Assembly: GCF_000482385.1 (NCBI RefSeq)
Contig: NZ_AXVD01000021.1
Coordinates: 1 to 64,000 of the forward strand
Length of the DNA stretch: 64,000 bases
Origin: Nocardia sp. CNY236
GTDB taxonomy: Bacteria > Actinomycetota > Actinomycetes > Mycobacteriales > Mycobacteriaceae
Direction: 5' to 3'
Under the pieces are notes generated by a model, which saw only the letters and a list, made by a program, of their open reading frames with translations, was not told the origin of the DNA and searched no databases. Shown here one piece after another: positions 14,431-21,558 of this stretch. The position numbers and the translations under genes are program-made. Each line of letters opens with the position of its first letter. Within the stretch, counting starts at the first letter, position 1.

Positions 14431-15648
14431 GTGGACAATCGATCCGAAGTCCAATCCGCTGTCGCCGTGGTTCCCGAGTTGGTCCGCACGCATCTGCACC
14501 GCGGGGTGCACAGCGTGCTGGTGGATACCGCCGCCCTCCGGCAGATACGCGACCGCTTCGACGACGATCAAGCGGGATCTCTGCGCGGGTACCTGGAAGC
14601 ATCGCAGTCCGCGAACACCGTCCGCGCCTATCGCACGGACTGGGTTGCCTGGTCTGCATGGTGCGCCGCCGAGGGGCGGCAAGCGCTACCCGCCGATGCG
14701 CTCGACGTCGCGGTCTATCTGGCCGCCGCCGCGGACGCGCGCCGCGACACCGGTGAATGGGCTTTCAGCCCAGCCACTCTGGAGCGCAAGTCGGCGGCCA
14801 TTGCGGCAGTACATGCTGCGAACGGATTGCCCGCGCCGACGCGCTCGGATATCGTGCGGCTGACCCTGCGCGGTGTCCGACGCATTCGCCGCAGCCGACC
14901 CACACGCAAGCGCCCCATCATGCGACACACGCTCGACCAACTCCTGGCTGGCCTTCCCGAGTCGGGCTGGCCTACCGAACCAGCACGCCGTAGGGACGCG
15001 CTCGTACTACTCGTCGGCTTCGCTGGAGCTCTCCGGCGCAGCGAACTCGCTTCACTGCGCATCGGCGACGTGCAGGTGGGTTCGGATCCCACCACGGGCG
15101 AACCGATATTGCTGATCAGACTTCCCGCCACCAAGACCGATCCCACCGGTGCGGGGGAGCAATCGGTGGCCCTACCGCGCGGACGTCACTCGCTCACCTG
15201 CCCGGTCTGTGCATACGCCGACTGGATCCGACTACGCGAAATCCATCTCGCGACAGGCACATCCGGCATCCGCGACTGGCTGGCCGATCGATCCGCTGGT
15301 ACGCCCCACATCCACCGCTGCCATGGATTCGGCGGCACCACCCTCGATGCAACGGATCTTCCGCTCTTCCCCGCGATCACCCGCCACGGCGCGATTGCCG
15401 ACCGCGCGGTGTCCGGCCGCGCGGTGGCAGACTTGGTCAAACGTTATGCAGCTCGGGCAGGGCTCGACCCGGCCTTGTTCTCTGGACATTCGCTGCGTGC
15501 CGGGTTCGCCACGCAGGCCGCCCTCGGCGGTGCCACCGACCGCGAAATCATGCGTCAAGGCCGATGGTCCAGCCCGCGCACCGTCCACAGGTATATCCGT
15601 ACTGCCAACCCCTTGGACGACAACGCGGTCACAAAACTCGGTCTATGA
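14431..15648 (+). CDS. Tyrosine recombinase / phage-type integrase
   Basis: 405 residues. The N-terminal SAM-like core-binding domain (about 50-160) has SANTVRAYRTDWVAWSAWCA. The catalytic domain shows the expected residues: Arg I in GFAGALRRSELASLR (about 197), the HxxR box in SGHSLRAGFATQAALGG (about 352), the following helix ending RQGRWSSPRTVHRYIR with the His/Trp position and the nucleophilic Tyr, and GATDREIM between. These enzymes cut and rejoin DNA at specific sites. Longer than XerC/D (about 300), like plasmid or integrative-element recombinases. No att site or tRNA was found next to it. Confidence 0.9.
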   Translation: MDNRSEVQSAVAVVPELVRTHLHRGVHSVLVDTAALRQIRDRFDDDQAGSLRGYLEASQSANTVRAYRTDWVAWSAWCAAEGRQALPADALDVAVYLAAAADARRDTGEWAFSPATLERKSAAIAAVHAANGLPAPTRSDIVRLTLRGVRRIRRSRPTRKRPIMRHTLDQLLAGLPESGWPTEPARRRDALVLLVGFAGALRRSELASLRIGDVQVGSDPTTGEPILLIRLPATKTDPTGAGEQSVALPRGRHSLTCPVCAYADWIRLREIHLATGTSGIRDWLADRSAGTPHIHRCHGFGGTTLDATDLPLFPAITRHGAIADRAVSGRAVADLVKRYAARAGLDPALFSGHSLRAGFATQAALGGATDREIMRQGRWSSPRTVHRYIRTANPLDDNAVTKLGL

Positions 15649-16080
15649 CGGTGCCGCAGGTCAGGACCTGGTGGATTTGGGATCTCGTGGCAGCAACGTC
15701 GATGGGTTACCTCTGGCACGATGCACCGGCCGACTTCCGGATCCATTGCGCACCAAGGTATTTGCAACCGCCGACAAATACGAGCAGAAATTTCTTTCGG
15801 TGGCCACAGTAGACAGTAATTGCCCGATGGAGCGGTTCACAGATAGCGAATTGCACTCGGCTCCATGGTGGCGGTATCGGATTCCAGACCGGGAGCCCGC
15901 GTTCGCGGAATCGGCAAAATGGTGGAACACCCGACTCGGCTTCCGGTCCGCCGCCTGACCTCGAGCCAAGCGTGGACAGCACTCCCCTTGAATAGCCCAG
16001 GGCTGCAATACCGTTACATCACCATCGAGAAAGTTTTTGCTCACGAGCCGAGCGAAACCAAAGTATATTCGCGGGAAAGT
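15649..16080. other. Intergenic stretch, no recognisable gene
   Basis: 432 bp between the recombinase and the convergent methyltransferase. Reading frames exist on both strands but none shows family features or a good ribosome-binding site. GC is lower around 15755-15815 and 16000-16080, as often seen near recombinase genes. Confidence 0.5.
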
Positions 16081-16779
16081 TCACAGCCGACGGAAATGAA
16101 CCAACCATGCGCCGATATCCACGTATCCCGACCCGGGAGGCAGAACTGTGCGCATCACAGTCTTTTCCAGCGATTCCAACTCCCATCCTTCAGCGAACCC
16201 GTCACGCAATTCGTCGGCGCGCTTCCTCGGGATCGCGGAAGTCCACTCCTCCGCCGCCGCATCTTCCCGACCGGCTCGCAGCATTGCCTCCCGGAAACGT
16301 TCGATCATCACGTCCCGGCCCTCGTCACTGATTGCCAGCAAATACACAGTCGCTCGGGGACGACAGGCCACATGCAGCGATGCCGCGTACCGTCGCAGCG
16401 TCGGCACATCGAAAATGTGGGCCAGCGCGGAGTCGACAACCGTATCGAACCGTTGCGCATAGCGATCCAATGCCAGGGCGTCGGCAACCTCGAACGTGGC
16501 CTCGACTCCACGCTCCACAGCCTTCTGGCGGGCTCGCTCGACAGCGGTCGGCGCCGCGTCGAGTCCGGTCACCGACAAGCCCCGACCGGCCAGATATATC
16601 GCATTTTCGCCGGTACCACACCCTGAATCCAATACCGCACCAACAATCCCACCCGCCTGTTCGACAGCGACGAATGCAGGCTGGGGATCAGCGATATCCC
16701 ACGGAGCCTGGAATGGCCCTTCACCGCGATATACCGCATCAAAATCCATCTCAGGAAAATATGTCGATGTATTGCCCAT
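16081..16779 (-). CDS. Class I SAM-dependent methyltransferase
   Basis: 232 residues from ATG 16779. Motif I is GAVLDSGCGTGENAIYLAGR (about 48-67), followed by VTGLDAAPTAVERARQKA with the ribose-binding Asp, and FEVADALALD; motif III-like DTVVDSALAHIF. The N-terminal YFPEMDFDAVYRGEGPFQAP and the tail GYVDIGAWLVHFRRL match small bacterial methyltransferases annotated near TehB/thiopurine-type enzymes. The frame extends upstream to 16836 but agtggag sits 5 bp before the chosen ATG. The substrate is unknown. Confidence 0.87.
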   Translation of the reverse strand: MGNTSTYFPEMDFDAVYRGEGPFQAPWDIADPQPAFVAVEQAGGIVGAVLDSGCGTGENAIYLAGRGLSVTGLDAAPTAVERARQKAVERGVEATFEVADALALDRYAQRFDTVVDSALAHIFDVPTLRRYAASLHVACRPRATVYLLAISDEGRDVMIERFREAMLRAGREDAAAEEWTSAIPRKRADELRDGFAEGWELESLEKTVMRTVLPPGSGYVDIGAWLVHFRRL

Positions 16780-17089
16780 GACTCCACTATCCGTCCAGGT
16801 GCGGGAGCCCGCAAGGAGAAGTGGCAGCCATCGCACTGAATTAACGAAAGCCTATCGAAGGACGGCCGTCGGCGAGCGATCGAGTGGGCACGACACAGGT
16901 GCTCGACAACGAATTGGCGCAGAGGTAAGCGCCGTGTCGACGGAGTTGAGACGTCCGCCGGTGCACACCATTTCCCCCGAACCGAATTCTGGCCGGTTGC
17001 CTCACGTCCTCGGCCAGGCTTGCCGGCACTGGTACGTCTGCGTACCATCAGCGGCGATACGAAAATGTACCACTCGAGGAGGTGGGCGC
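16780..17089. other. Control region upstream of the P450 gene
   Basis: 310 bp between divergent genes with no coding potential seen. Its clear feature is the 18-bp palindrome at 17030-17047 close to the P450 start. Confidence 0.5.
17030..17047. promoter_or_regulatory. Perfect TetR-type palindromic operator upstream of the P450
   Basis: TGGTACG-TCTG-CGTACCA: exact 7-bp arms around 4 bp, 42 bp upstream of the P450 ATG. A further half-site tgtacca lies at 17066-17072. The only TetR regulator nearby is encoded at 19650-20267, two genes downstream in the same direction, and is the obvious candidate to bind it. Confidence 0.65.
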
Positions 17090-18436
17090 ATGCCGGCTAT
17101 ACGGCTGCCCGACGGTCCATCCACCCCGCCGATCGTCCAAAGCCTGGAAATGCTGGTCGCACGCACCCGGACGGTGCGGCGTCTGTACGACCGGTTCGGC
17201 TCGGCGTTCACCATGCACATGCCCAGGTTCGGGCGGTCGATCGTTCTGGCCGACCCCGACGAGATCAAGGCGGTGTTCACAGCAGGGACAGGTGTCGTGG
17301 CGAACCCCGATGCCAGTCTCGGCGACTTCTTCGGGCCGGGGTCGTTGTTCGCGGTCGAGGGTGACGAACACCGTCGGCAACGAAAGCTGCTCACGCCACC
17401 GTTCCATGGTCGACGCCTCAGCGCCTACGAGGCATTGGTCGAAGAGGAAACACTCCGCGAGGTGGCGACCTGGCCGGTAGGCACCGAGTTCGCCACAATG
17501 GACTCGATGATGCGGATCACACTGAATGTGATCCTGCGAGCGGTGTTCGGCGCCGAAGGCGCCGAACTCGAACAGTTGCGCAAGCTGCTGCCGAAGTTGG
17601 TATGGATTGCCTCCGCACTCGCCGCGACGTCCGTCCCCGAGGGGATGTTCGGCCGGATCGGTCCCTGGGCCCGGTTCCGGTCCTACCGCCAGACCTACGA
17701 CGAGATCGTCGGTCGGCTCATCGATCGCACCATCGACGACGAGCGGATCTCGGACCGTGACGACGTGTTGGCGATGTTGCTGCAGGCCCGTCACGACGAC
17801 GGTTCCACCCTGAGTCGCAGCGAGATCGCCGACGAACTGCTGACCCTGCTCACCGCCGGGCACGAGACCACGGCTACGACCCTGGCGTGGACGATCGAAC
17901 GACTGCGCAGGCACCCGGACGTGTTGCGCCGATTGGTTGCCGAAGTCGATGCCGGTGGTTCGGAGCTGCGTTCGGCCACACTGTTGGAGGTACAGCGGGT
18001 CCGACCCGTCCTCGACCTGGCGGTACGCCAAGTACGTGCAGAGTCGATGCAGGTCGGTCGTTGGACCCTCCCACGGGGACAGAAAATCATGATCAGTATC
18101 CAATTGATGCACGACAACGAGAAGCTGTTTCCCAATGCCCGTGCGTTCGACCCCGATCGATTCCTCGGGTCGCGGCCGGGAACATTCAGCGGGATCCCGT
18201 TCGGCGGCGGCTACCGTCGGTGCATCGGCGCTGCGTTTGCGACCATGGAAATGAATATCGTACTACGTACGCTGCTGCGCGAATTCGAACTGGTACCAAC
18301 GACTGCCCCAGACGAACGCAGGCACTTTCGCGGCGTCGCTCTGGCTCCCGCGAAGAAGGGGCGAGCGGTGGTGTACCCTCGTTCCGCTCGCCACGTCGTA
18401 CCCGAATCAGATCGTGCTGCCGAGGCGACAGCATAA
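17090..18436 (+). CDS. Cytochrome P450
   Basis: 448 residues. The I-helix oxygen-binding motif is AGHETTATTLAW (about 260-271), the ExxR salt bridge is LLEVQRVRP (about 303), and the haem loop is FGGGYRRCIGAAF with Cys378 as the axial thiolate. Length and motifs fit soluble bacterial class I P450s of the CYP135/CYP138-like type common in mycobacteria and nocardiae. They need ferredoxin and ferredoxin reductase, neither of which is encoded nearby. ATG 17090 has GAGGAGG 6-7 bp upstream. It heads a co-directional set P450 - SDR - TetR and lies just downstream of a palindromic operator, so it is probably ligand-induced. Confidence 0.93.
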   Translation: MPAIRLPDGPSTPPIVQSLEMLVARTRTVRRLYDRFGSAFTMHMPRFGRSIVLADPDEIKAVFTAGTGVVANPDASLGDFFGPGSLFAVEGDEHRRQRKLLTPPFHGRRLSAYEALVEEETLREVATWPVGTEFATMDSMMRITLNVILRAVFGAEGAELEQLRKLLPKLVWIASALAATSVPEGMFGRIGPWARFRSYRQTYDEIVGRLIDRTIDDERISDRDDVLAMLLQARHDDGSTLSRSEIADELLTLLTAGHETTATTLAWTIERLRRHPDVLRRLVAEVDAGGSELRSATLLEVQRVRPVLDLAVRQVRAESMQVGRWTLPRGQKIMISIQLMHDNEKLFPNARAFDPDRFLGSRPGTFSGIPFGGGYRRCIGAAFATMEMNIVLRTLLREFELVPTTAPDERRHFRGVALAPAKKGRAVVYPRSARHVVPESDRAAEATA

Positions 18437-18615
18437 CCGAGCAACACCCACGAAGATCACCTCGCCTGTTCCGTCGTTCCGTGATCGTGGGGGATGGTGG
18501 TACCCGGCAGCCTGCGGGTATACCGTTGCTGGATAGGTGCTGTGCCGTATTGACCACCACGGCCGGCGACAGTCGGCCGTGGCCGCGATCGAGTCCACAC
18601 CCGCCAGGAGCATCG

Positions 18616-19473
18616 ATGTCCCGCACCCGTCGGCCGCTCTACGGCCACCCAGTCGTGATCAGCGGCGCGGCCTCCGGAATCGGCCGTAGCCTTGCCCAAC
18701 TCCTGTCGTGCAGGGGCTCGCCCGCGGCGATTACCGATATAGACGAGGACGGCTTGAACCAGACAGCGATGTCGCTGACCGGCCCAACCCTCACCCGCGT
18801 CCTCGATGTGCGCAATGCCGCCGACCAGATCGCCTTCGCCGGCGAGGTGCGTGACTGGTTGACCGCACCTCTGGCGGCGGTCTTCAACAATGCCGGTGTA
18901 GCAGTGACGTCATCGGTGCTCGAAGCCGATCCCGAAGACGACGAATGGTTACGACAGATCGATTTCGACGGAGTCGTCAACGGCACACGAGCTTTCCTTC
19001 CTCTTCTCGTAGACCAGGATTACGGTGTCGTCGTCAACACGTCGAGCGTATACGGTCTGATCGGCATTCCGAACCAAAGCGCCTACTGTGCAGCCAAATT
19101 CGCTGTGCGTGGGTTCACCGACTCCTTGCGGCAGGAACTCCGGGGCACCGGAGTGTCCGCGGTGACCGTCCACCCTGGCGGCATCAAGACCAACATTGTT
19201 CGCAATGCCCGAATCCACAAGGATCCCGAAGGTTGGGGACGCACGCGCCAACAAATTACGTCCGACTTCGATGCCATGACCCTGACCACCCCGAACAAGG
19301 CTGCTGCGATCATTTGCCGGGGAATCGAACGTGGAAAGTCGCGAATCTTGGTAGGCCCGGACGCCTACCTGTTCGACATCCTGGCGCGAGCGACACCCAC
19401 CCACTGTTATACCGTGCTCGATTTCGGGCAGCGTCGGCTTTTTCCGCCGACCGGGACGAAGACCCCGGAGTGA
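18616..19473 (+). CDS. Short-chain dehydrogenase/reductase
   Basis: 285 residues. Nucleotide-binding VVISGAASGIGRSLAQLLSC (about 13-32), FNNAGVAV (about 94), catalytic Ser in VVNTSSVYGLIG (about 142) and YCAAK (Tyr-xxx-Lys, about 157-161), PGGIKT after it: a classical SDR. ITDIDEDGLNQT with Asp after strand 2 suggests NAD rather than NADP. It probably oxidises or reduces a hydroxyl introduced by the P450 180 bp upstream. Start ATG 18616 with AGGAG 7-8 bp upstream. Confidence 0.9.
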   Translation: MSRTRRPLYGHPVVISGAASGIGRSLAQLLSCRGSPAAITDIDEDGLNQTAMSLTGPTLTRVLDVRNAADQIAFAGEVRDWLTAPLAAVFNNAGVAVTSSVLEADPEDDEWLRQIDFDGVVNGTRAFLPLLVDQDYGVVVNTSSVYGLIGIPNQSAYCAAKFAVRGFTDSLRQELRGTGVSAVTVHPGGIKTNIVRNARIHKDPEGWGRTRQQITSDFDAMTLTTPNKAAAIICRGIERGKSRILVGPDAYLFDILARATPTHCYTVLDFGQRRLFPPTGTKTPE

Positions 19474-19649
19474 ACCGAAGCGCCGAGCATCGTCGAGTAC
19501 GTCGCGACCGAAGGATCGGACTACCACCCTGGGCAGACCGGTGTCCGACAGCGAGCCGACACAGCATGTCGTGGCTGGGGTGACCTCGAACAACGCCGGG
19601 ATGACCACGAACTACACAGACAGCAGCGACGAGTAGCTAGCCTGATTGC

Positions 19650-20267
19650 GTGACAGGTGCCGATGCCTTTGGTCATGGTTCTGCCGAGCCCTGCCCGGAA
19701 TCGGCATTTCGACGGCGATTGCTCGACGGCATGGCCCTCGCTATTCGCACGCGAGGATATCAGGACTCGACTGTCGCCGATGTGGTCCGGTATGCCGGCA
19801 CCTCTCGGCGGACATTCTATGAACATTTCGCCAGCAAACAAGATTGCTTCGTCACGCTGTTGGCCGAACGGAACGCCGAAACGATCCGTTGGATCGATAG
19901 CGCGGTCGATCCCCATGCGTCCTGGCGCACTCAGATCCACCAGGCCGTCGAAACATGGGTCCGGTCTCTCCAACGAGATCCATCGGTCACGCTCAGCTGG
20001 ATCCGGGTCGTCCCTGCACTCGATGAAGACACGTGGCAACTCGAACGCGATGCCCGAGAATCGTTCATCCGCCTGATCCAGAAGCTGGCCAGTACACCGG
20101 AATTCACCACGGCCGGCATTCGCCCGCCCACGCGACGAATGGCCACGATGCTACTCGGCGGCTTTCGTGAACTCGTCGCCACAACCATCGAAGACGGCGA
20201 GGAGATCGCGGATATCATCGACGTCGCCGTCGAATCCGCTATTGCTCTCGTGGGTCCACACCAATAG
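19650..20267 (+). CDS. TetR-family transcriptional regulator
   Basis: 205 residues. The N-terminal DNA-binding domain reads LLDGMALAIRTRGYQDSTVA, DVVRYAGTSRRTFYEHFASK and QDCFVTLLAERN (about 25-75), a textbook TetR helix-turn-helix. The C-terminal ligand/dimer domain ends DIIDVAVESAIALVG. It follows the P450 and SDR genes in the same direction and probably represses them through the palindrome at 17030. Start is GTG at 19650. Its 3' end overlaps the convergent L11-like gene by 29 bp. Confidence 0.9.
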   Translation: MTGADAFGHGSAEPCPESAFRRRLLDGMALAIRTRGYQDSTVADVVRYAGTSRRTFYEHFASKQDCFVTLLAERNAETIRWIDSAVDPHASWRTQIHQAVETWVRSLQRDPSVTLSWIRVVPALDEDTWQLERDARESFIRLIQKLASTPEFTTAGIRPPTRRMATMLLGGFRELVATTIEDGEEIADIIDVAVESAIALVGPHQ

Positions 20268-20745
20268 CATCGGCCGTCGCCGTCGCCGTCGCCGTCGCCC
20301 TGTGGCCAGCGGTTGGGTCGAGCACTCCGACACCCATCGACCGTGCGGTACCGGCCACTATTCGCATTGCAGCACGGACATCGCTGGTATTCAGATCCGG
20401 CAATTTTCGCACCGCGATCGCTCGCAACTGATCCTCGGTGAGCGAAGCAATGATCTCGTGACCCGGTTGGTGTGCACCCTGCATCCGGCCCAGTGCCGCA
20501 CGGATCAGCCAGGACGTCGGCGGAGTCTTCAGGCGCAGCGACCACGTCCGATCGGGCGAAATGGTGACGACGACCGGGATCACCTCACCCCGGTGTGCCG
20601 CCGTCAGGCGATCGTATTCCTTCTTCACCTCGAACGGTGGGACACCGGTCGCACCCAGCATCTTTCCCAGGTCTGCGATCGCTGCATCACCTGCTTGGAG
20701 CTGCACAGTGATCGAACGGTTCTGTTTCGTCGAATTACGTACCAC
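20239..20745 (-). CDS. Divergent paralogue of ribosomal protein L11 (uL11 family)
   Basis: 168 residues that align by eye with L11 along most of the length. ITVQLQAGDA corresponds to the N-terminal strand; RGEVIPVVVTISPDRTWSLR and LKTPPTSWLIRAA match the middle; SLTEDQLRAIAVRKLPDLNT, SDVRAAMRIVAGTARSMGV match the C-terminal 23S rRNA-binding domain. The proline-rich linker of housekeeping L11 (PPVGPALGQHG) is replaced by IADLGKMLGATG. The last 20 or so residues include ATATATATA encoded by a hexanucleotide repeat. Normal rplK sits with rplA and nusG; this copy is alone, beside a TetR gene. GTG start at 20745, apparently with little or no leader. It may be an alternative or resistance-type L11; that is inference. 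Confidence 0.85.
   Translation of the reverse strand: MVRNSTKQNRSITVQLQAGDAAIADLGKMLGATGVPPFEVKKEYDRLTAAHRGEVIPVVVTISPDRTWSLRLKTPPTSWLIRAALGRMQGAHQPGHEIIASLTEDQLRAIAVRKLPDLNTSDVRAAMRIVAGTARSMGVGVLDPTAGHRATATATATADAIGVDPREQ
20273..20296. repeat. Hexanucleotide tandem repeat (gccgtc x4)
   Basis: Four perfect copies of gccgtc inside the 3' end of the L11-like gene, read there as alternating Ala-Thr. A change of copy number would alter only the tail length by two residues per unit and keep the frame. Confidence 0.85.
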
Positions 20746-20755
20746 TCGTCACACG

Positions 20756-20784
20756 CTAAAAGTTGACGCTCGGTAAAGGTCAAC
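20756..20784 (-). promoter_or_regulatory. Promoter and inverted repeat upstream of the L11-like gene
   Basis: On the minus strand TTGACC (20783-20778), a 16-bp spacer and TTTTAG (20761-20756) make a reasonable vegetative promoter only about 10 bp before the GTG start, implying a very short or absent leader. GTTGAC-11 bp-GTCAAC (20762-20767 / 20779-20784) overlaps the -35 box and could be an operator. Confidence 0.45.
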
Positions 20785-20855
20785 CCATTTCGCCGCTGAT
20801 CATGAGCAGATCACCGCATCCGGTCGCTATTGGCCCGCCCGCAACCATGCGGCCG

Positions 20856-21338
20856 TCACGTGGTGAGGCGACGCAACTCGAAAATACGGAACACTCGACC
20901 ACCGGACAGTTCGTGCTCCATCTCGTAGCCGGGCCAGAATTCTACAGCCAAATCCCACACCTGCTTGCGTTCGATGCCGGTGATCTCGCGAACCGCGACA
21001 CGGAACCTCTCTCCTTGGTGCTGGACCGAAGCAGTGTCCACCGCACGCAGGTTCGCCGACCATGCCGGATGTTCTGGCCTACCCCAATTCGAACCGACCA
21101 CAATGAAGAGCTCGTCATGAGGGACGTACAGCAGGGATGTACTGCGGGGAAGACCTGTCTTGCGTCCCGCTACCGTGATCTCGATCGAAGGCAACCCGGC
21201 CACATCGAGTACCCCTTTTCGCCCGCCGCTGATCCGTCGAAGCACCCGTTCCGTCGGCAGCACGATCGGCGCACACCGCATGATCCACTCCCTTCGGGAG
21301 AGCCAGTATGCCAACTGCCGCAATGGATTTGGTGCCAT
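20856..21338 (-). CDS. Deazaflavin (F420)-dependent nitroreductase-family protein (Ddn-like)
   Basis: 160 residues from ATG 21338. DVAGLPSIEITVAGRKTGLP RSTSLLYVP followed by VVGSNWGRPEHPAWSANLRA is the diagnostic pattern of the DUF385/Ddn split-barrel family, which uses reduced F420 to reduce quinones or nitro compounds. The C-terminal VWDLAVEFWPGYEMEHEL contains the conserved aromatic Trp-Pro-Gly-Tyr element. The longer frame to 21722 runs antisense through choD and is rejected. It is divergent from choD with a palindrome in between. No strong ribosome-binding site is seen. Confidence 0.87.
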   Translation of the reverse strand: MAPNPLRQLAYWLSRREWIMRCAPIVLPTERVLRRISGGRKGVLDVAGLPSIEITVAGRKTGLPRSTSLLYVPHDELFIVVGSNWGRPEHPAWSANLRAVDTASVQHQGERFRVAVREITGIERKQVWDLAVEFWPGYEMEHELSGGRVFRIFELRRLTT

Positions 21339-21404
21339 GGTCGAATCATGGCATGAATCTTGCGCGAAGGCAGGCTGAGGACCGATCAGCAATATGTTTG
21401 AATG

Positions 21405-21428
21405 CGCATATCTAAATACCCATATGCG
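21405..21428. promoter_or_regulatory. Inverted repeat between Ddn-like gene and choD
   Basis: CGCATAT-ctaaataccc-ATATGCG has exact 7-bp arms in an AT-rich stretch between the divergent genes, 131 bp before the choD start. It does not match the KstR steroid-repressor consensus, so if it is an operator, another regulator uses it. Confidence 0.45.
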
Positions 21429-21558
21429 TAACCGACGGAAGGTCGTCATGTCTAGAACGGTGGCGTGCTCGGCCGGCAGGACCCATGAGCCACAAACCGT
21501 GACGTACCCGGCGAGTAGTGTCGTACGAGTCACTGGCGACATGATCGAGGAGTTCCAC

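Noticed and set aside
14400..16080. Attachment site or tRNA next to the tyrosine recombinase
   Set aside because: No tRNA-like cloverleaf or long direct repeat flanking the recombinase was found by reading; the recombinase alone does not define an element.
16081..20267. A polyketide or terpene biosynthetic gene cluster around the P450
   Set aside because: There is no synthase, carrier protein or prenyltransferase nearby; the genes fit a small inducible oxidation unit instead.
21339..21558. KstR-type sterol-repressor site upstream of choD
   Set aside because: Only a partial match (tagaacggtgg) was seen; the TnnAACnnGTTnnA consensus is not met. The clear palindrome there is of another kind.
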